From NCBI GenBank assembly GCA_016713535.1, contig JADJOY010000017.1:148668-212667 (forward strand): 64,000 nt of DNA, written 5' to 3'. A program made the position numbers and the translations under genes. The DNA is from JADJOY01 sp016713535 [NCBI: Deltaproteobacteria bacterium]. GTDB lineage: Bacteria; JADJOY01. Within the stretch, counting starts at the first letter, position 1. Each line of letters opens with the position of its first letter. Below are positions 22,788-30,981 of this stretch, piece after piece. The notes beneath the pieces are model-generated. The model made no database searches. It had not been told where the DNA came from and worked only from the letters and a program-made list of their open reading frames with translations.

Positions 22788-24415
22788 CCCACCGTCCCGT
22801 GCCCGTCCCGGAGCGGATGGTCGCGTTGCCCCGCTCGATCCCTCTGCGCGAGGCGCACGTGAACTGGGGTAACGCGCCAGCGGCGTGGCTCGCGGACGGC
22901 GTGGCGGGCGAGGTGGTGCTACGCGACGACCTCGCGCGCGCTCTCGCTCACGGTCTCGGCGACCATCCTCTGGCGTCGATCGCGCGTACCGACGTCCCGG
23001 AGGAGGATCCGGCGGGCGCCGAGCCCGCGGGCCCGCGCCGCGGCGCGACGGCGCTCGGCTGGACCCTCGTCCCGCCGGAAGGCGACCAACGGTGGATCTT
23101 CCGTGTTCCGGTCGACGTTGCGCCGAACCGTGCCCTCGCCGAACGTGCCATGGCGCGGCTGTTACCTCCCGCGGCCTTCGACGTGCTGCGCGAGATGGGA
23201 GGGTTCGCGGCGGGTCGCGGCGCGGCGGTGCTGGCCGTCGGCGGGTTGGTGCGGGACCTGGCGGTCGGGCTGCCGTTCCAGGAGATGGACCTCGACCTGC
23301 TGGTCGAGGGCGACGCGATCGCGCTGGCTCGGGCCTGGGGACGGACCCGGGGCTACGCCGTCCGCGCGCATCCGGCGTTCGGCACCGCGAAATGCTCGGC
23401 GGCCGGAGCGATCGAGGTCGACCTCGCGTCGATGAGGTACGAGCGCTATGCCGCGCCCGGCGCGCTACCGACCGTCGCACCGGGCACGCTGGTCGACGAC
23501 CTTCATCGTCGCGACTTCACGGCCAACGCGCTCGCGCTGCGGCTCTCGCCGGAGCACTTCGGTGCGGTCGTCGACCCGTTCGACGGATGGGGCGACCTCG
23601 AGCGCAGGATCCTGCGCCCTCATCATCCGCTGAGCTTCGTCGACGATCCCACCCGGCTGCTGCGCTCCGCCCGCTACCGAGCTCGGCTCGGGCTCGTCGC
23701 CGACGCCGGGCACGAGCGCGCGCGGGAGCTCGCGCTCGCCGCGCGAGCGATCGACCGCGTGTCGGGTTCCCGGCTCTTCGCCGACCTGACCCGCATCCTC
23801 GTCGAGCTGGATCCGGTGGCTCCGCTCGCGCTCCTCGCGGGTGAGGGCGTCGTGCGTGCCGTTCATCCGGCGCTCCACGGTTGGCTCACGGGAGTCGATC
23901 GCCTACGGCGCGTACGCGAGGTACAGGCTACCTGGCCCGAACCGCTTGCGGCGGTGGACGCGGCGATCCCGTCGCTCGCGGCGCTCGCGTGGGAGGCCGA
24001 CGCCGACTCGATCCTCCAGGTGCGGCGTCGCCTCGCGCCGCCGGGACGCGCCGGCGGACGCCTCGAGCTCGAGGTGCCGCGTGCTCGAGCCATCGCGGAG
24101 AAGCTCGCCGACCACGAGGCGGTCCGGCCGAGTGTGGCGTACAAGCTGCTCCACGATCTGCCGGGTGCGCTGCTGGTCACCATCGCCGCCCTCGGCGGAG
24201 CCGGCGCGGCGAGCGCGGTGCGGCGCTTCGTCGAGACGTCGCGCCACGTCGCGATCAGCACCTCGGGAGACGACCTGCGCGCGCTCGGCTTCGAGCCGGG
24301 GCCGGTCTTCGGCCGCATCCAGGCGCGGCTGAGGACCGCCCGCCTCGACGGTGAGGTACACGATCGCGAGTCGGAGCTGGCGCTGGTTCGACGGGAGTTT
24401 CTAGCCGTCGATTGA
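22784..24415 (+). CDS. CCA-adding/poly(A) polymerase-type nucleotidyltransferase
   Basis: A 543-aa class II nucleotidyltransferase-superfamily protein. The head domain shows 'AVGGLVRDLAVG' near residue 152, the two-metal Asp pair in 'EMDLDLLVEGDA', 'AAGAIEVDLASMR', 'LHRRDFTANALAL' and 'FVDDPTRLLRSARYRARLG', which bind the ATP/CTP base. No C-terminal HD phosphohydrolase motif is seen. The first 140 residues before the head are unusual for a CCA enzyme and match nothing I recognise. It could add CCA to tRNA 3' ends or be a poly(A) polymerase paralogue; in many lineages the two tasks are split. The GTG overlaps the xerD stop by 4 bases. Confidence 0.82.
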   Translation: MTHRPVPVPERMVALPRSIPLREAHVNWGNAPAAWLADGVAGEVVLRDDLARALAHGLGDHPLASIARTDVPEEDPAGAEPAGPRRGATALGWTLVPPEGDQRWIFRVPVDVAPNRALAERAMARLLPPAAFDVLREMGGFAAGRGAAVLAVGGLVRDLAVGLPFQEMDLDLLVEGDAIALARAWGRTRGYAVRAHPAFGTAKCSAAGAIEVDLASMRYERYAAPGALPTVAPGTLVDDLHRRDFTANALALRLSPEHFGAVVDPFDGWGDLERRILRPHHPLSFVDDPTRLLRSARYRARLGLVADAGHERARELALAARAIDRVSGSRLFADLTRILVELDPVAPLALLAGEGVVRAVHPALHGWLTGVDRLRRVREVQATWPEPLAAVDAAIPSLAALAWEADADSILQVRRRLAPPGRAGGRLELEVPRARAIAEKLADHEAVRPSVAYKLLHDLPGALLVTIAALGGAGAASAVRRFVETSRHVAISTSGDDLRALGFEPGPVFGRIQARLRTARLDGEVHDRESELALVRREFLAVD

Positions 24416-24451
24416 CGGTGCGCAGCGCGCCGCGATCACGTCGTCGGTTCC

Positions 24452-24480
24452 TTGCTTGGTCGGGGGCGGATCGCTATTCT
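24452..24480 (+). promoter_or_regulatory. Promoter-like pair TTGCTT-N17-TATTCT
   Basis: TTGCTT (24452-24457) and TATTCT (24475-24480) are 17 bases apart in the 187-base gap before trpS, about 120 bases upstream of its ATG. This is the best sigma-70-like match in the gap and would drive trpS-scpA-scpB. Confidence 0.5.
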
Positions 24481-24602
24481 CCGCCCGCTCCGCCCCCCCG
24501 AGCGGCCGCTCTCGCGGACGTCTGCACGGGATGGGACGGCGGTCGTGTCGTGAGCCGGCACGGGCTCGACGGCACCGCATTCACGAAATCCCGAGATCAT
24601 CG

Positions 24603-25610
24603 ATGACCGAACCACAGCGCGAACGCGTGCTGAGTGGCACCCGACCCACCGGGCGCTTGCACCTCGGGCACCTGCACGGTGCGCTCCTCAACTGGGTGAG
24701 CCTCCAGCAGCAATACGACTGCTTCTTCTTCGTCGCCGACTGGCATGCGCTGACCAGCGAGTACGAGACGTCGGGCGTCATCGCCGCCAACGTCCGCGAG
24801 CTGGTCGCCGACTGGCTCGGGGCCGGGCTCGACCCGGAGCGGGCGACGCTCTTCGTCCAGTCGAAGGTCAAGGAGCACGCCGAGCTGTTCCTGATCCTCG
24901 GCATGATCACCCCGCTCGGATGGCTGGAGCGCAATCCAACCTACAAGGAGATGCAAGAAAACCTGACCGCCAAGGACCTGAGCACCTTCGGGTTCCTCGG
25001 CTATCCGGTGCTCCAGGCGAGCGACATCCTGGCTTACAGGGCGCACCACGTGCCGGTCGGCGTCGACCAGCTCCCGCACCTCGAGATCACGCGAGAGATC
25101 GCGCGACGGTTCAACTTCCTGTTCCGGAACACGTTCCCCGAGCCGCAGGCGCTGCTCACGAAGTCCTCCAAGGTCGCGGGTACCGACGGCCGGAAGATGA
25201 GCAAGAGCTACGGCAACACCCTCGACCTCGCCGACACGCCCGACACGCTGCGCGCCAAGGTGAAGACCATGTTCACCGATCCGCAGCGCAAGCGCCGCAA
25301 CGATCCGGGCGACCCCGAGGTGTGCCCCGTCTACCAGCTACACCGCCTCTACCATCCCGACGCCGAGCGCGTGGCCGAGATCGGCGCGGACTGCAGGGCC
25401 GCGAAGATCGGCTGCGTCGACTGCAAGAAGGAGATGGTCGAGCACCTGATCACCGGTACGGAGGCGGTGCGCGAGCGCCGCGCCGCCGCGCTCGCCAGGC
25501 CCGGCTACATCGAGGACGTGCTCGATCACGGCAACCTTCGTGCGCGAGCAATCGCCTCGCACACGCTCGACGCCGTCCGCGCCGCCGTGGGATTGCCGAC
25601 CGAGCCATGA
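24603..25610 (+). CDS. trpS: Tryptophanyl-tRNA synthetase
   Basis: A 335-aa class I aminoacyl-tRNA synthetase that charges tRNA-Trp. It has the HIGH-type motif in 'RPTGRLHLGHLHGAL' (about residues 14-28), 'PVGVDQLPHLEITREIARRFN' near residue 153 and the KMSKS loop 'GRKMSKSYGNT' near residue 196. The length is typical of bacterial TrpRS. Its stop overlaps the scpA start by 4 bases. The C-terminal third contains Cys in 'AKIGCVDCKKEM', as in a subgroup of TrpRS enzymes. The neighbourhood trpS-scpA-scpB-rluB is a recurrent arrangement in several bacterial lineages. Confidence 0.96.
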   Translation: MTEPQRERVLSGTRPTGRLHLGHLHGALLNWVSLQQQYDCFFFVADWHALTSEYETSGVIAANVRELVADWLGAGLDPERATLFVQSKVKEHAELFLILGMITPLGWLERNPTYKEMQENLTAKDLSTFGFLGYPVLQASDILAYRAHHVPVGVDQLPHLEITREIARRFNFLFRNTFPEPQALLTKSSKVAGTDGRKMSKSYGNTLDLADTPDTLRAKVKTMFTDPQRKRRNDPGDPEVCPVYQLHRLYHPDAERVAEIGADCRAAKIGCVDCKKEMVEHLITGTEAVRERRAAALARPGYIEDVLDHGNLRARAIASHTLDAVRAAVGLPTEP

Positions 25611-26473
25611 GCCAGCCGGAGTCGACCGCGCTGGACCCGGGAGAGGGGGGTGAGGACCGCCCGCCGACCGGCGAGAGCTCGATCCGCGTCCGACTCGACA
25701 TCTTCGAAGGTCCGCTCGACCTGTTGCTCTATCTGCTCCGCAAGGAGCAGGTGAGCATCTACGACATCCCCATCGCCAAGATCACCGAGCAGTACCTCGG
25801 CACGCTCAAGCTCATCCAGGAGCTCAATCTCGACGTGGCGGGTGAGTTCCTGGTGATGGCGGCGACGCTGCTGCACATCAAGTCGCGCATGTTGTTGCCG
25901 ACTCCGCCGAGCGAGGACGGCGCCCAGGACAACGGGCCCGACCCCCGAGCCGAGCTGGTCCAGGCGCTTCTCGAGTACCAGCGCTTCCGGCTGGCCGCCG
26001 AGGAGCTCGCCACGCGTCCGCTCCTCGGGCGCGACGAGTTCGTGCGCGGAGGACTCGGCCAGGATCCGCTCGGCGAAGCGCCCGAGCCGCGCGTCTCCGC
26101 GGGCATCGTGGATCTGGTCACCGCGTTCCGTGGGCTGCTCGAGCGGCTGGTCGGCACCGATGCGCACCAGGTGTTCCTGGAGTCGGTGAGCCTCACCGAC
26201 CGCATCAACCAGATCCTCGAGCTGCTCCCAGCCCAGGGCTCGGTGCTCTTCGAGGACGTGTTCCGCCCCTTCTACGGAGATGCCCGTCCGGGGACCCAGC
26301 GCTACGAGCTGGTGGTGACGTTCCTGGCGATCCTGGAGCTGGTTCGAATCCGTGTCATCCGCGCCAACCAGGAACACGCCTTCGGGCCCATCGTGATCGA
26401 ACGCGCCGTGGCGCTGGACTCCACCGAAGAGGCGCGTGTTGCCGACGAGATCGCCAAGATCGAGGAAACGTGA
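25607..26473 (+). CDS. scpA: Segregation and condensation protein A
   Basis: A 288-aa kleisin that bridges SMC heads and, with ScpB, forms the condensin-like complex for chromosome segregation. The N-terminal SMC-neck-binding segment 'LDIFEGPLDLLLYLLRKEQVSIYDIPI' begins near residue 30. 'EFLVMAATLLHIKSRMLLP' follows near residue 84. The C-terminal winged-helix part has 'RYELVVTFLAILELVRIRVIRANQEHAFGPI'. A roughly 28-residue acidic N-terminal extension precedes the conserved start. The ATG overlaps the trpS stop and the stop overlaps the scpB GTG, so stoichiometric coupled translation is likely. Confidence 0.94.
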   Translation: MSQPESTALDPGEGGEDRPPTGESSIRVRLDIFEGPLDLLLYLLRKEQVSIYDIPIAKITEQYLGTLKLIQELNLDVAGEFLVMAATLLHIKSRMLLPTPPSEDGAQDNGPDPRAELVQALLEYQRFRLAAEELATRPLLGRDEFVRGGLGQDPLGEAPEPRVSAGIVDLVTAFRGLLERLVGTDAHQVFLESVSLTDRINQILELLPAQGSVLFEDVFRPFYGDARPGTQRYELVVTFLAILELVRIRVIRANQEHAFGPIVIERAVALDSTEEARVADEIAKIEET

Positions 26474-27639
26474 GCACTCCCGACGCACCGCAAGACGAGC
26501 AGGCTGGCCTCGAGAGCGACGAAGCTCGCGCGGACGCCTCGGCGGTCCCGGCCGAGGCCGAACTGACCGCCGAACCGGTCGCTCCGCCCGCCGAGGATGG
26601 GGATACCTCGTCCACCCCCGCGGGTGACGAACCCGACGGCTCGTCGGTGGAGGCGGACCCGGTCGATGCGGAGGGCGTGATCGCGGAGGAGCCTGCGCGG
26701 GACCCGGATCCGCACGGCGAGGACGTCCAGGCCTCCGAGCCCGCGCCGCTCGATGCGACGGCGGAGAGCGAGCTCGACGAACCGAGCGAGCCCGAACCCG
26801 AAGGCGCGCCCGCCGCCGTGGCGTCGGACGCAGCCGAGGTCGAGGTCGAGGAGGATGCACCTCCGTCGGTGCTCGATCGCGGGCTCGTGGAGGCGCTGCT
26901 CTTCGCCGCGGACGAGCCGCTCACGCCCGCGCAGATCAAGAAGGTGCTCGGCGGCGTGGAAACCAGCGAGGTTCGCGCCGTGCTGGAAGCAATCCGCGCC
27001 GAGCTCGACGACCGCAAGGCGGGCTTCGCGCTGATCGAAGTTGCCGGCGGCTTCCAGTTCCGTACCCGTGCGGAGTTCGGGGGGTGGATCCGGCAGCTGC
27101 GGTCGGACAAGCCGCCCAAGCTCTCGAAGCCGGCGCTCGAGACGCTGGCGGTGGTGTCATACAAGCAGCCGGTGACCCGCGCCGAGATCGAGGCCATCCG
27201 GCGGGTCGACACCGGGGCTGTCCTCAAGACGCTGCTCGACCGGCGGCTGCTGAAGGTCGTCGGCACCAAGGACGTGCCGGGGCGGCCCGCTCTGTACGGC
27301 ACCAGCAAGGAGTTCCTCGAGGTCTTTCGCCTCAAGAGCTTGAAGGAGCTGCCGACCCTCAAGGAGATCCGAGACGTCGCCGTGGAAATGGGCGATGCTC
27401 TCGACGTTCCGCGCGAGCTCTTGCCCGAGGACGTCGCGGCCGCGCTGCCGCCGCTCGAGGGGCCGGAGGACATGACGGCCGAGGCCGCCGCGGAACCCGG
27501 TGAAGAGGGAGGCGAACCGGTGGCGAGCGCCGAAGACGACGGCGCGATCGAACCGCCGGCCATCGCCGAGGAGCCGAGCGGCTCCGATGAACACGAACCA
27601 GCGCCCAGCCCGCCGTCCGCGGAGGCCGAGGAGGACTGA
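26470..27639 (+). CDS. scpB: Segregation and condensation protein B with long acidic extensions
   Basis: A 389-aa protein. The conserved ScpB core (two winged helices) runs from about residue 138 ('GLVEALLFAADEPLTPAQI') through 'ALIEVAGGFQFRTRAEFGGWIRQL' and 'LSKPALETLAVVSYKQPVTRAEIE' to 'VVGTKDVPGRPALYGTSKEFLE' near residue 285. ScpB is usually near 180-200 residues; here an acidic, Pro/Glu/Ala-rich tail of about 135 residues precedes the core and one of about 75 follows. These tails are disordered-looking. GTG start overlapping the scpA stop. The adjoining gene also encodes an almost purely acidic protein, which makes the locus unusually acidic. Confidence 0.92.
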   Translation: MSTPDAPQDEQAGLESDEARADASAVPAEAELTAEPVAPPAEDGDTSSTPAGDEPDGSSVEADPVDAEGVIAEEPARDPDPHGEDVQASEPAPLDATAESELDEPSEPEPEGAPAAVASDAAEVEVEEDAPPSVLDRGLVEALLFAADEPLTPAQIKKVLGGVETSEVRAVLEAIRAELDDRKAGFALIEVAGGFQFRTRAEFGGWIRQLRSDKPPKLSKPALETLAVVSYKQPVTRAEIEAIRRVDTGAVLKTLLDRRLLKVVGTKDVPGRPALYGTSKEFLEVFRLKSLKELPTLKEIRDVAVEMGDALDVPRELLPEDVAAALPPLEGPEDMTAEAAAEPGEEGGEPVASAEDDGAIEPPAIAEEPSGSDEHEPAPSPPSAEAEED

Positions 27640-27643
27640 CGAA

Positions 27644-27940
27644 ATGAACGCCGATGCCGCAGTTGCCCTTCACCCCGCCAGCGAGGACCGCGACGAGGAG
27701 CTCGATCTCGAGACCCTGATCGGTGCCCCCGACGAGGACGAGGACGAAGAGGACGAGGAAGACTTCGACGAGGAAGATTTCGACGAAGACGAGGACGACG
27801 AGCTCGACGACGAGGACGAAGACGAGGACGAAGACGAGGACGACGACTTCGACGAAGACGACTTCGACGATGACGACGACGAGGATGACGAGGACGACGA
27901 GGACGAGGAAGACGAGGACTGGGACGACGAGGACGACTGA
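27644..27940 (+). CDS. Extremely acidic Asp/Glu-rich small protein
   Basis: A 98-aa protein. After 'MNADAAVALHPASEDRDEELDLETLIG' the rest, about 70 residues, is almost only Asp and Glu with a few Phe, Leu and one Trp. DNA is a degenerate GAC/GAG/GAA repeat, so its length may vary by slippage. GAGGAGG (27628-27634), within the end of scpB, sits 9 bases before the ATG, so it is probably expressed with scpB. Similar polyacidic tails mimic nucleic acid (for example the delta subunit of RNA polymerase), but no domain is recognisable and the function is unknown. The minus-strand frame across it is a poly-Ser shadow. Confidence 0.75.
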   Translation: MNADAAVALHPASEDRDEELDLETLIGAPDEDEDEEDEEDFDEEDFDEDEDDELDDEDEDEDEDEDDDFDEDDFDDDDDEDDEDDEDEEDEDWDDEDD

Positions 27941-28099
27941 GCCGGCTCGTCCGGCCTGGTGCGGACGCTGGCGCTCGACCGGCGCGCGTGCGCACGGGTG
28001 GCCGCGGGGCTGAAGCCGCCCGCGGAGAGCGCCTTGGGCCCCCTGACAGTGGGGCCGCGCTGCCTCGCACCGAGCCGACCCGAACCCGGAAGCTCACCG

Positions 28100-29002
28100 A
28101 TGGCGCAGGAACGAATCCAGAAAGTCCTGTCGCGCGCCGGGGTCGCTTCCCGTCGCGAGGCCGAGCGATTGCTCCTCGCCGGGCGTGTGAGCGTCAACGG
28201 CTCGGTGGTTCGCAAGCTGGGAACGAGCGTCGACCCGGCGCACGACCGGATCGAGGTCGACACCAAGGTCCTGCGTCCGGACGCGCGCGAACCGGTCGTG
28301 CTCGCCCTCCACAAGCCGCGCCGGGTCGTGACGACGTTGTCCGATCCGGAGGGGCGCCCTACCGTCCGGGACCTGCTCGCGGGCTACGACCGGCGGGTGT
28401 ACCCCGTAGGAAGGCTCGACTGGGATGCGGAAGGGCTGGTGCTCCTCACCGACGACGGTGACCTCGCGCACCGGCTCATGCACCCGTCCTTCGAGGTGCC
28501 GCGCACCTACCGGGTCAAGGTGAAAGGGCGGGTTCCCGCGGTGCTACCCCGTCGGCTCGCCGAGGGGATCCACCTCGACGATGGCCCAGGGCGCGCCGAG
28601 AACGTGCGGATCCTATCGGTGCTCGACGCGAACTCGTGGCTCGAGCTCACGGTTCGCGAGGGACGGCATCACTTCGTGAAGCGACTGCTCGAGGCGCACG
28701 GCCATCCGGTGCTGCGCATCCAGCGGATCACCTACGGTCCGGTGACGCTCGCCGACCTCGGGGTGGGGCGGTGGCGCAAGCTGAACCACGAGACCGGCTC
28801 GACCGCGCAAAGCCCAGGCACCTCGCCGTCGACGTTGACGGGACGGCATCCGGCGGGCGGCGGTTCGCCGATGTGGAGACCGGCGATCGTCGGCTGCTCG
28901 CCGCCGTGCCAGCGCGTCGGTCGCCCCCGATCGTCGAAGCCGGCGATCGTCGTCGAAGGTCTGGAGTGGCTCGCCGGGACGCCGGTCCACCACGCCTCTT
29001 GA
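28100..29002 (+). CDS. rluB: rRNA pseudouridine synthase RluB/RsuA family
   Basis: A 300-aa enzyme. The S4 RNA-binding domain ('ERIQKVLSRAGVASRREAERLLLAGRVSVNG') covers residues 3-50. The catalytic domain has 'LHKPRRVVTTLSDPEGRPTV' and the active-site Asp in 'PVGRLDWDAEGLVLLTDDGDLA' near residue 107, then 'EGRHHFVKRLLEAHGHPVLRIQRI'. It isomerises a uridine of 23S (or 16S) rRNA. The conserved part ends at 'RWRKLNHE' near 28790; the last 70 residues are low-complexity and lie antisense to the end of the GT-C-like gene, so they are probably read-through or a lost stop. It follows scpB and the acidic gene, as in many genomes. Confidence 0.9.
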   Translation: MAQERIQKVLSRAGVASRREAERLLLAGRVSVNGSVVRKLGTSVDPAHDRIEVDTKVLRPDAREPVVLALHKPRRVVTTLSDPEGRPTVRDLLAGYDRRVYPVGRLDWDAEGLVLLTDDGDLAHRLMHPSFEVPRTYRVKVKGRVPAVLPRRLAEGIHLDDGPGRAENVRILSVLDANSWLELTVREGRHHFVKRLLEAHGHPVLRIQRITYGPVTLADLGVGRWRKLNHETGSTAQSPGTSPSTLTGRHPAGGGSPMWRPAIVGCSPPCQRVGRPRSSKPAIVVEGLEWLAGTPVHHAS

Positions 29003-30659
29003 ACGGTGGCGTAGCGCTGACGCCACGTCGTGCGGGTCGCGAAGGCGGACAGGACCGCGGTCTTCCATCGGTCGGTTCCCGCGTCGGTGCCCCGATGAGC
29101 AGCACGTTGCCGTCTTCCGGCTGGGTGCTGTCGACGATGCCGACCCAGCGGCTGGTCTCGGTCGCGCCCGCGCTCGCGGCGTGCTCGGATGGTGCTCGGC
29201 CGAGGTGAAACGCCACGCAGCTCGCGAGCGCCACGGCGAGGACGGTGGTGGCGAGAGCTCGCGTCGCTCCGCGCGGCAGGGCCGCCCACACCGAGGCGAC
29301 GAAGAGCCCGAGACCCGCGGTCGAGAGGTAGAGGAGGTGCACATTGTCGGGCCCCTCCCAGGTGGTGAACGGGAATACCAGCGTCATCGGCGCGGCGACC
29401 CACACCGCCGCGGCGAGCGTCGCGCCGGAGAAGCGACGGGACGCGCGCAAGCCGAGCACGAGCCAGATCGTGCTCGCCACCACGACCCACGACGCGAGAT
29501 GGGCCTCGTGGGCCTTGTCCCAGATCGGAAACAGCACGTTCCGCGGCAAGTCGCGGAGAAAGGCCGCAGCGATCCGCGCGAGACCGAGGCCGTCGGCGAA
29601 CTGACCGAACTCGCCGAGCGGGTGCGCGGGACGCGGACGGCCCGAGGTGGGATCGAGCACGAGCTCCCCGAGTAGCAGGGCGCCCTGGACGAGCGGCACC
29701 ACCAGCGTCGGCGCGGCGAGGCGCCAGGCGTTTCCCCAGGCCGCACGGAAGCCGGTCGCTCCCCGATCGTCCGTGTCGAGCGCGCGCCCCAGGGCCAGCG
29801 CGCAGAGAACCGCGGGAAACGTGAAGGACAGGTCCCGGGTCAAGATCAGCGCCGCCAGCAGCCCATAGCGCAGCCAGCCCGGCGCCGGCCGGCGCCGATC
29901 CGGCAGCGGTTCGATCGGCAGCCACGCCAGGAGCGCCGCGCCGTAGAGTACGCCGAGGAGGAGCTCGGAGAGCCCGGTCGGGTCTCGGAGCAGCGCGCGG
30001 GACGCCGGGCTCGCCACGAACGTGAGAGCAGCGATGTTCGCCGCGGTGGGGGACAGCCCGACGCGTGCGGCAATGCGTCCGACGAGCAGTGCCGTCGTGA
30101 CGTGGAGGCCGAGGCCCACGAGCCGGTAGCCCGTCTCCCACCCGCCGAAGAGCGCGTCCTCGACGTACCACACGGCGAACTGCGCGGTACGGATGAACAT
30201 CCCGGGGTGGCCGCGGAGGTACGCCCAGGCGTCGGCTAGTGCCGTGCCGAGGCCATGGCGCGCGGCGTGCCGTACGACGATGAGGTGGTACCAGTCCTCG
30301 GGGTCGACGAAGGCGAGCGACCACGTGGGCACGTAGGCGACGAGCGCGACCAGGACGATGGCCGCGGTGGAGCGCACCTCGGGCAGCAGCCGGGCCTCGG
30401 CGGCGCACGCGACGTCCGTCCGTGCCCGGCGCGCGAGCCAGCCCGCGATCGCGACGAGTGGGATCACCGGCCACGGGGCGAAGCGGAACGCCGCGGTGGG
30501 GCCGTGCGTGCCCACGGCGTGACCGAGCGCCGCCAGCCAGATCGCGAGCGTGAGCAGGCTCGCGGTCGCGATCGCGAGCCGGACGGCTCGTTGCGCCGGG
30601 GGGCAGCGGGCGGAAGGCGCACGGCGGTCGATCGCCGGGGGCGCCGCAAGTCTAGCCAA
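28732..30659 (-). CDS. Polytopic membrane protein, GT-C glycosyltransferase-like, frame-shifted
   Basis: About 643 codons. The main frame encodes at least nine hydrophobic helices with 'FVDPEDWYHLIVVRHAARHG' after the second, 'FIRTAQFAVWYVEDALFGGWETGYRLVGLGLHVTTALLVGRI' and 'LTRDLSFTFPAVLCALALGRALD'. This resembles GT-C enzymes or related proteins that use polyprenyl-linked sugars, where an acidic loop follows the first helix. The protein continues in another frame from about 29065-29090 ('DRWKTAVLSAFATRTTW'), so one base is probably missing or extra there. TTG start at 30659. The 3' end overlaps rluB. The overlap makes the true C terminus uncertain. No substrate can be given. Confidence 0.68.
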
Positions 30660-30703
30660 CCGCGCGACGTGCGATCGAAGGTCGACTCACGACGTTCGCG
30701 CGG

Positions 30704-30734
30704 CGTTGACATCCATCGCCTGTCTCCATACACT
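30704..30734 (+). promoter_or_regulatory. Promoter of the initiator tRNA gene
   Basis: A consensus TTGACA (30704-30709) and a TACACT hexamer (30729-30734) lie directly upstream of the tRNA (30747). The spacing is 19, or 17 if CATACA (30727-30732) is the -10. The perfect -35 in GC-rich DNA, next to a stable RNA gene, makes the call good. Confidence 0.65.
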
Positions 30735-30746
30735 GCTTGTTCTCGT

Positions 30747-30823
<77 letters not shown>

Positions 30824-30829
30824 ATACCG

Positions 30830-30861
30830 GCCCCCGGATCCTTGCGGATCCGGGGGCTTTT
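30830..30861 (+). terminator. Rho-independent terminator of the tRNA gene
   Basis: GCCCCCGGATCC (30830-30841) pairs perfectly with GGATCCGGGGGC (30846-30857) around a TTGC loop and is followed by TTTT (30858-30861). It starts 7 bases after the tRNA. This is the clearest intrinsic terminator in the window. Confidence 0.92.
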
Positions 30862-30952
30862 CGTTGTCCGCCCCGATCGACGTTCGCGCCGCGGCTCGGC
30901 CGCGGCGTCGCGCCCCGATCGCACCGGCGGTGGCGGGCGCGCGGTCCTTCCC

Positions 30953-30961
30953 TGCTAGAAT
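30953..30961 (+). promoter_or_regulatory. Extended -10 element TGCTAGAAT
   Basis: TGCTAGAAT lies 20 bases before the ATG of the NtrC-type regulator. The same 9-mer precedes the DUF5989 gene (19124-19132). No -35 hexamer is visible. Confidence 0.5.
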
Positions 30962-30981
30962 GCCGCGCTGGTGTTGGACCG

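Noticed and set aside
21375-23480. 700-codon minus-strand frame over xerD and the nucleotidyltransferase
   Set aside because: Arg/Pro-rich shadow of conserved plus-strand genes.
27670-28314. Poly-Ser minus-strand frame across the acidic gene
   Set aside because: Complement of GAC/GAG repeats; no start context; plus-strand frame is coupled to scpB.
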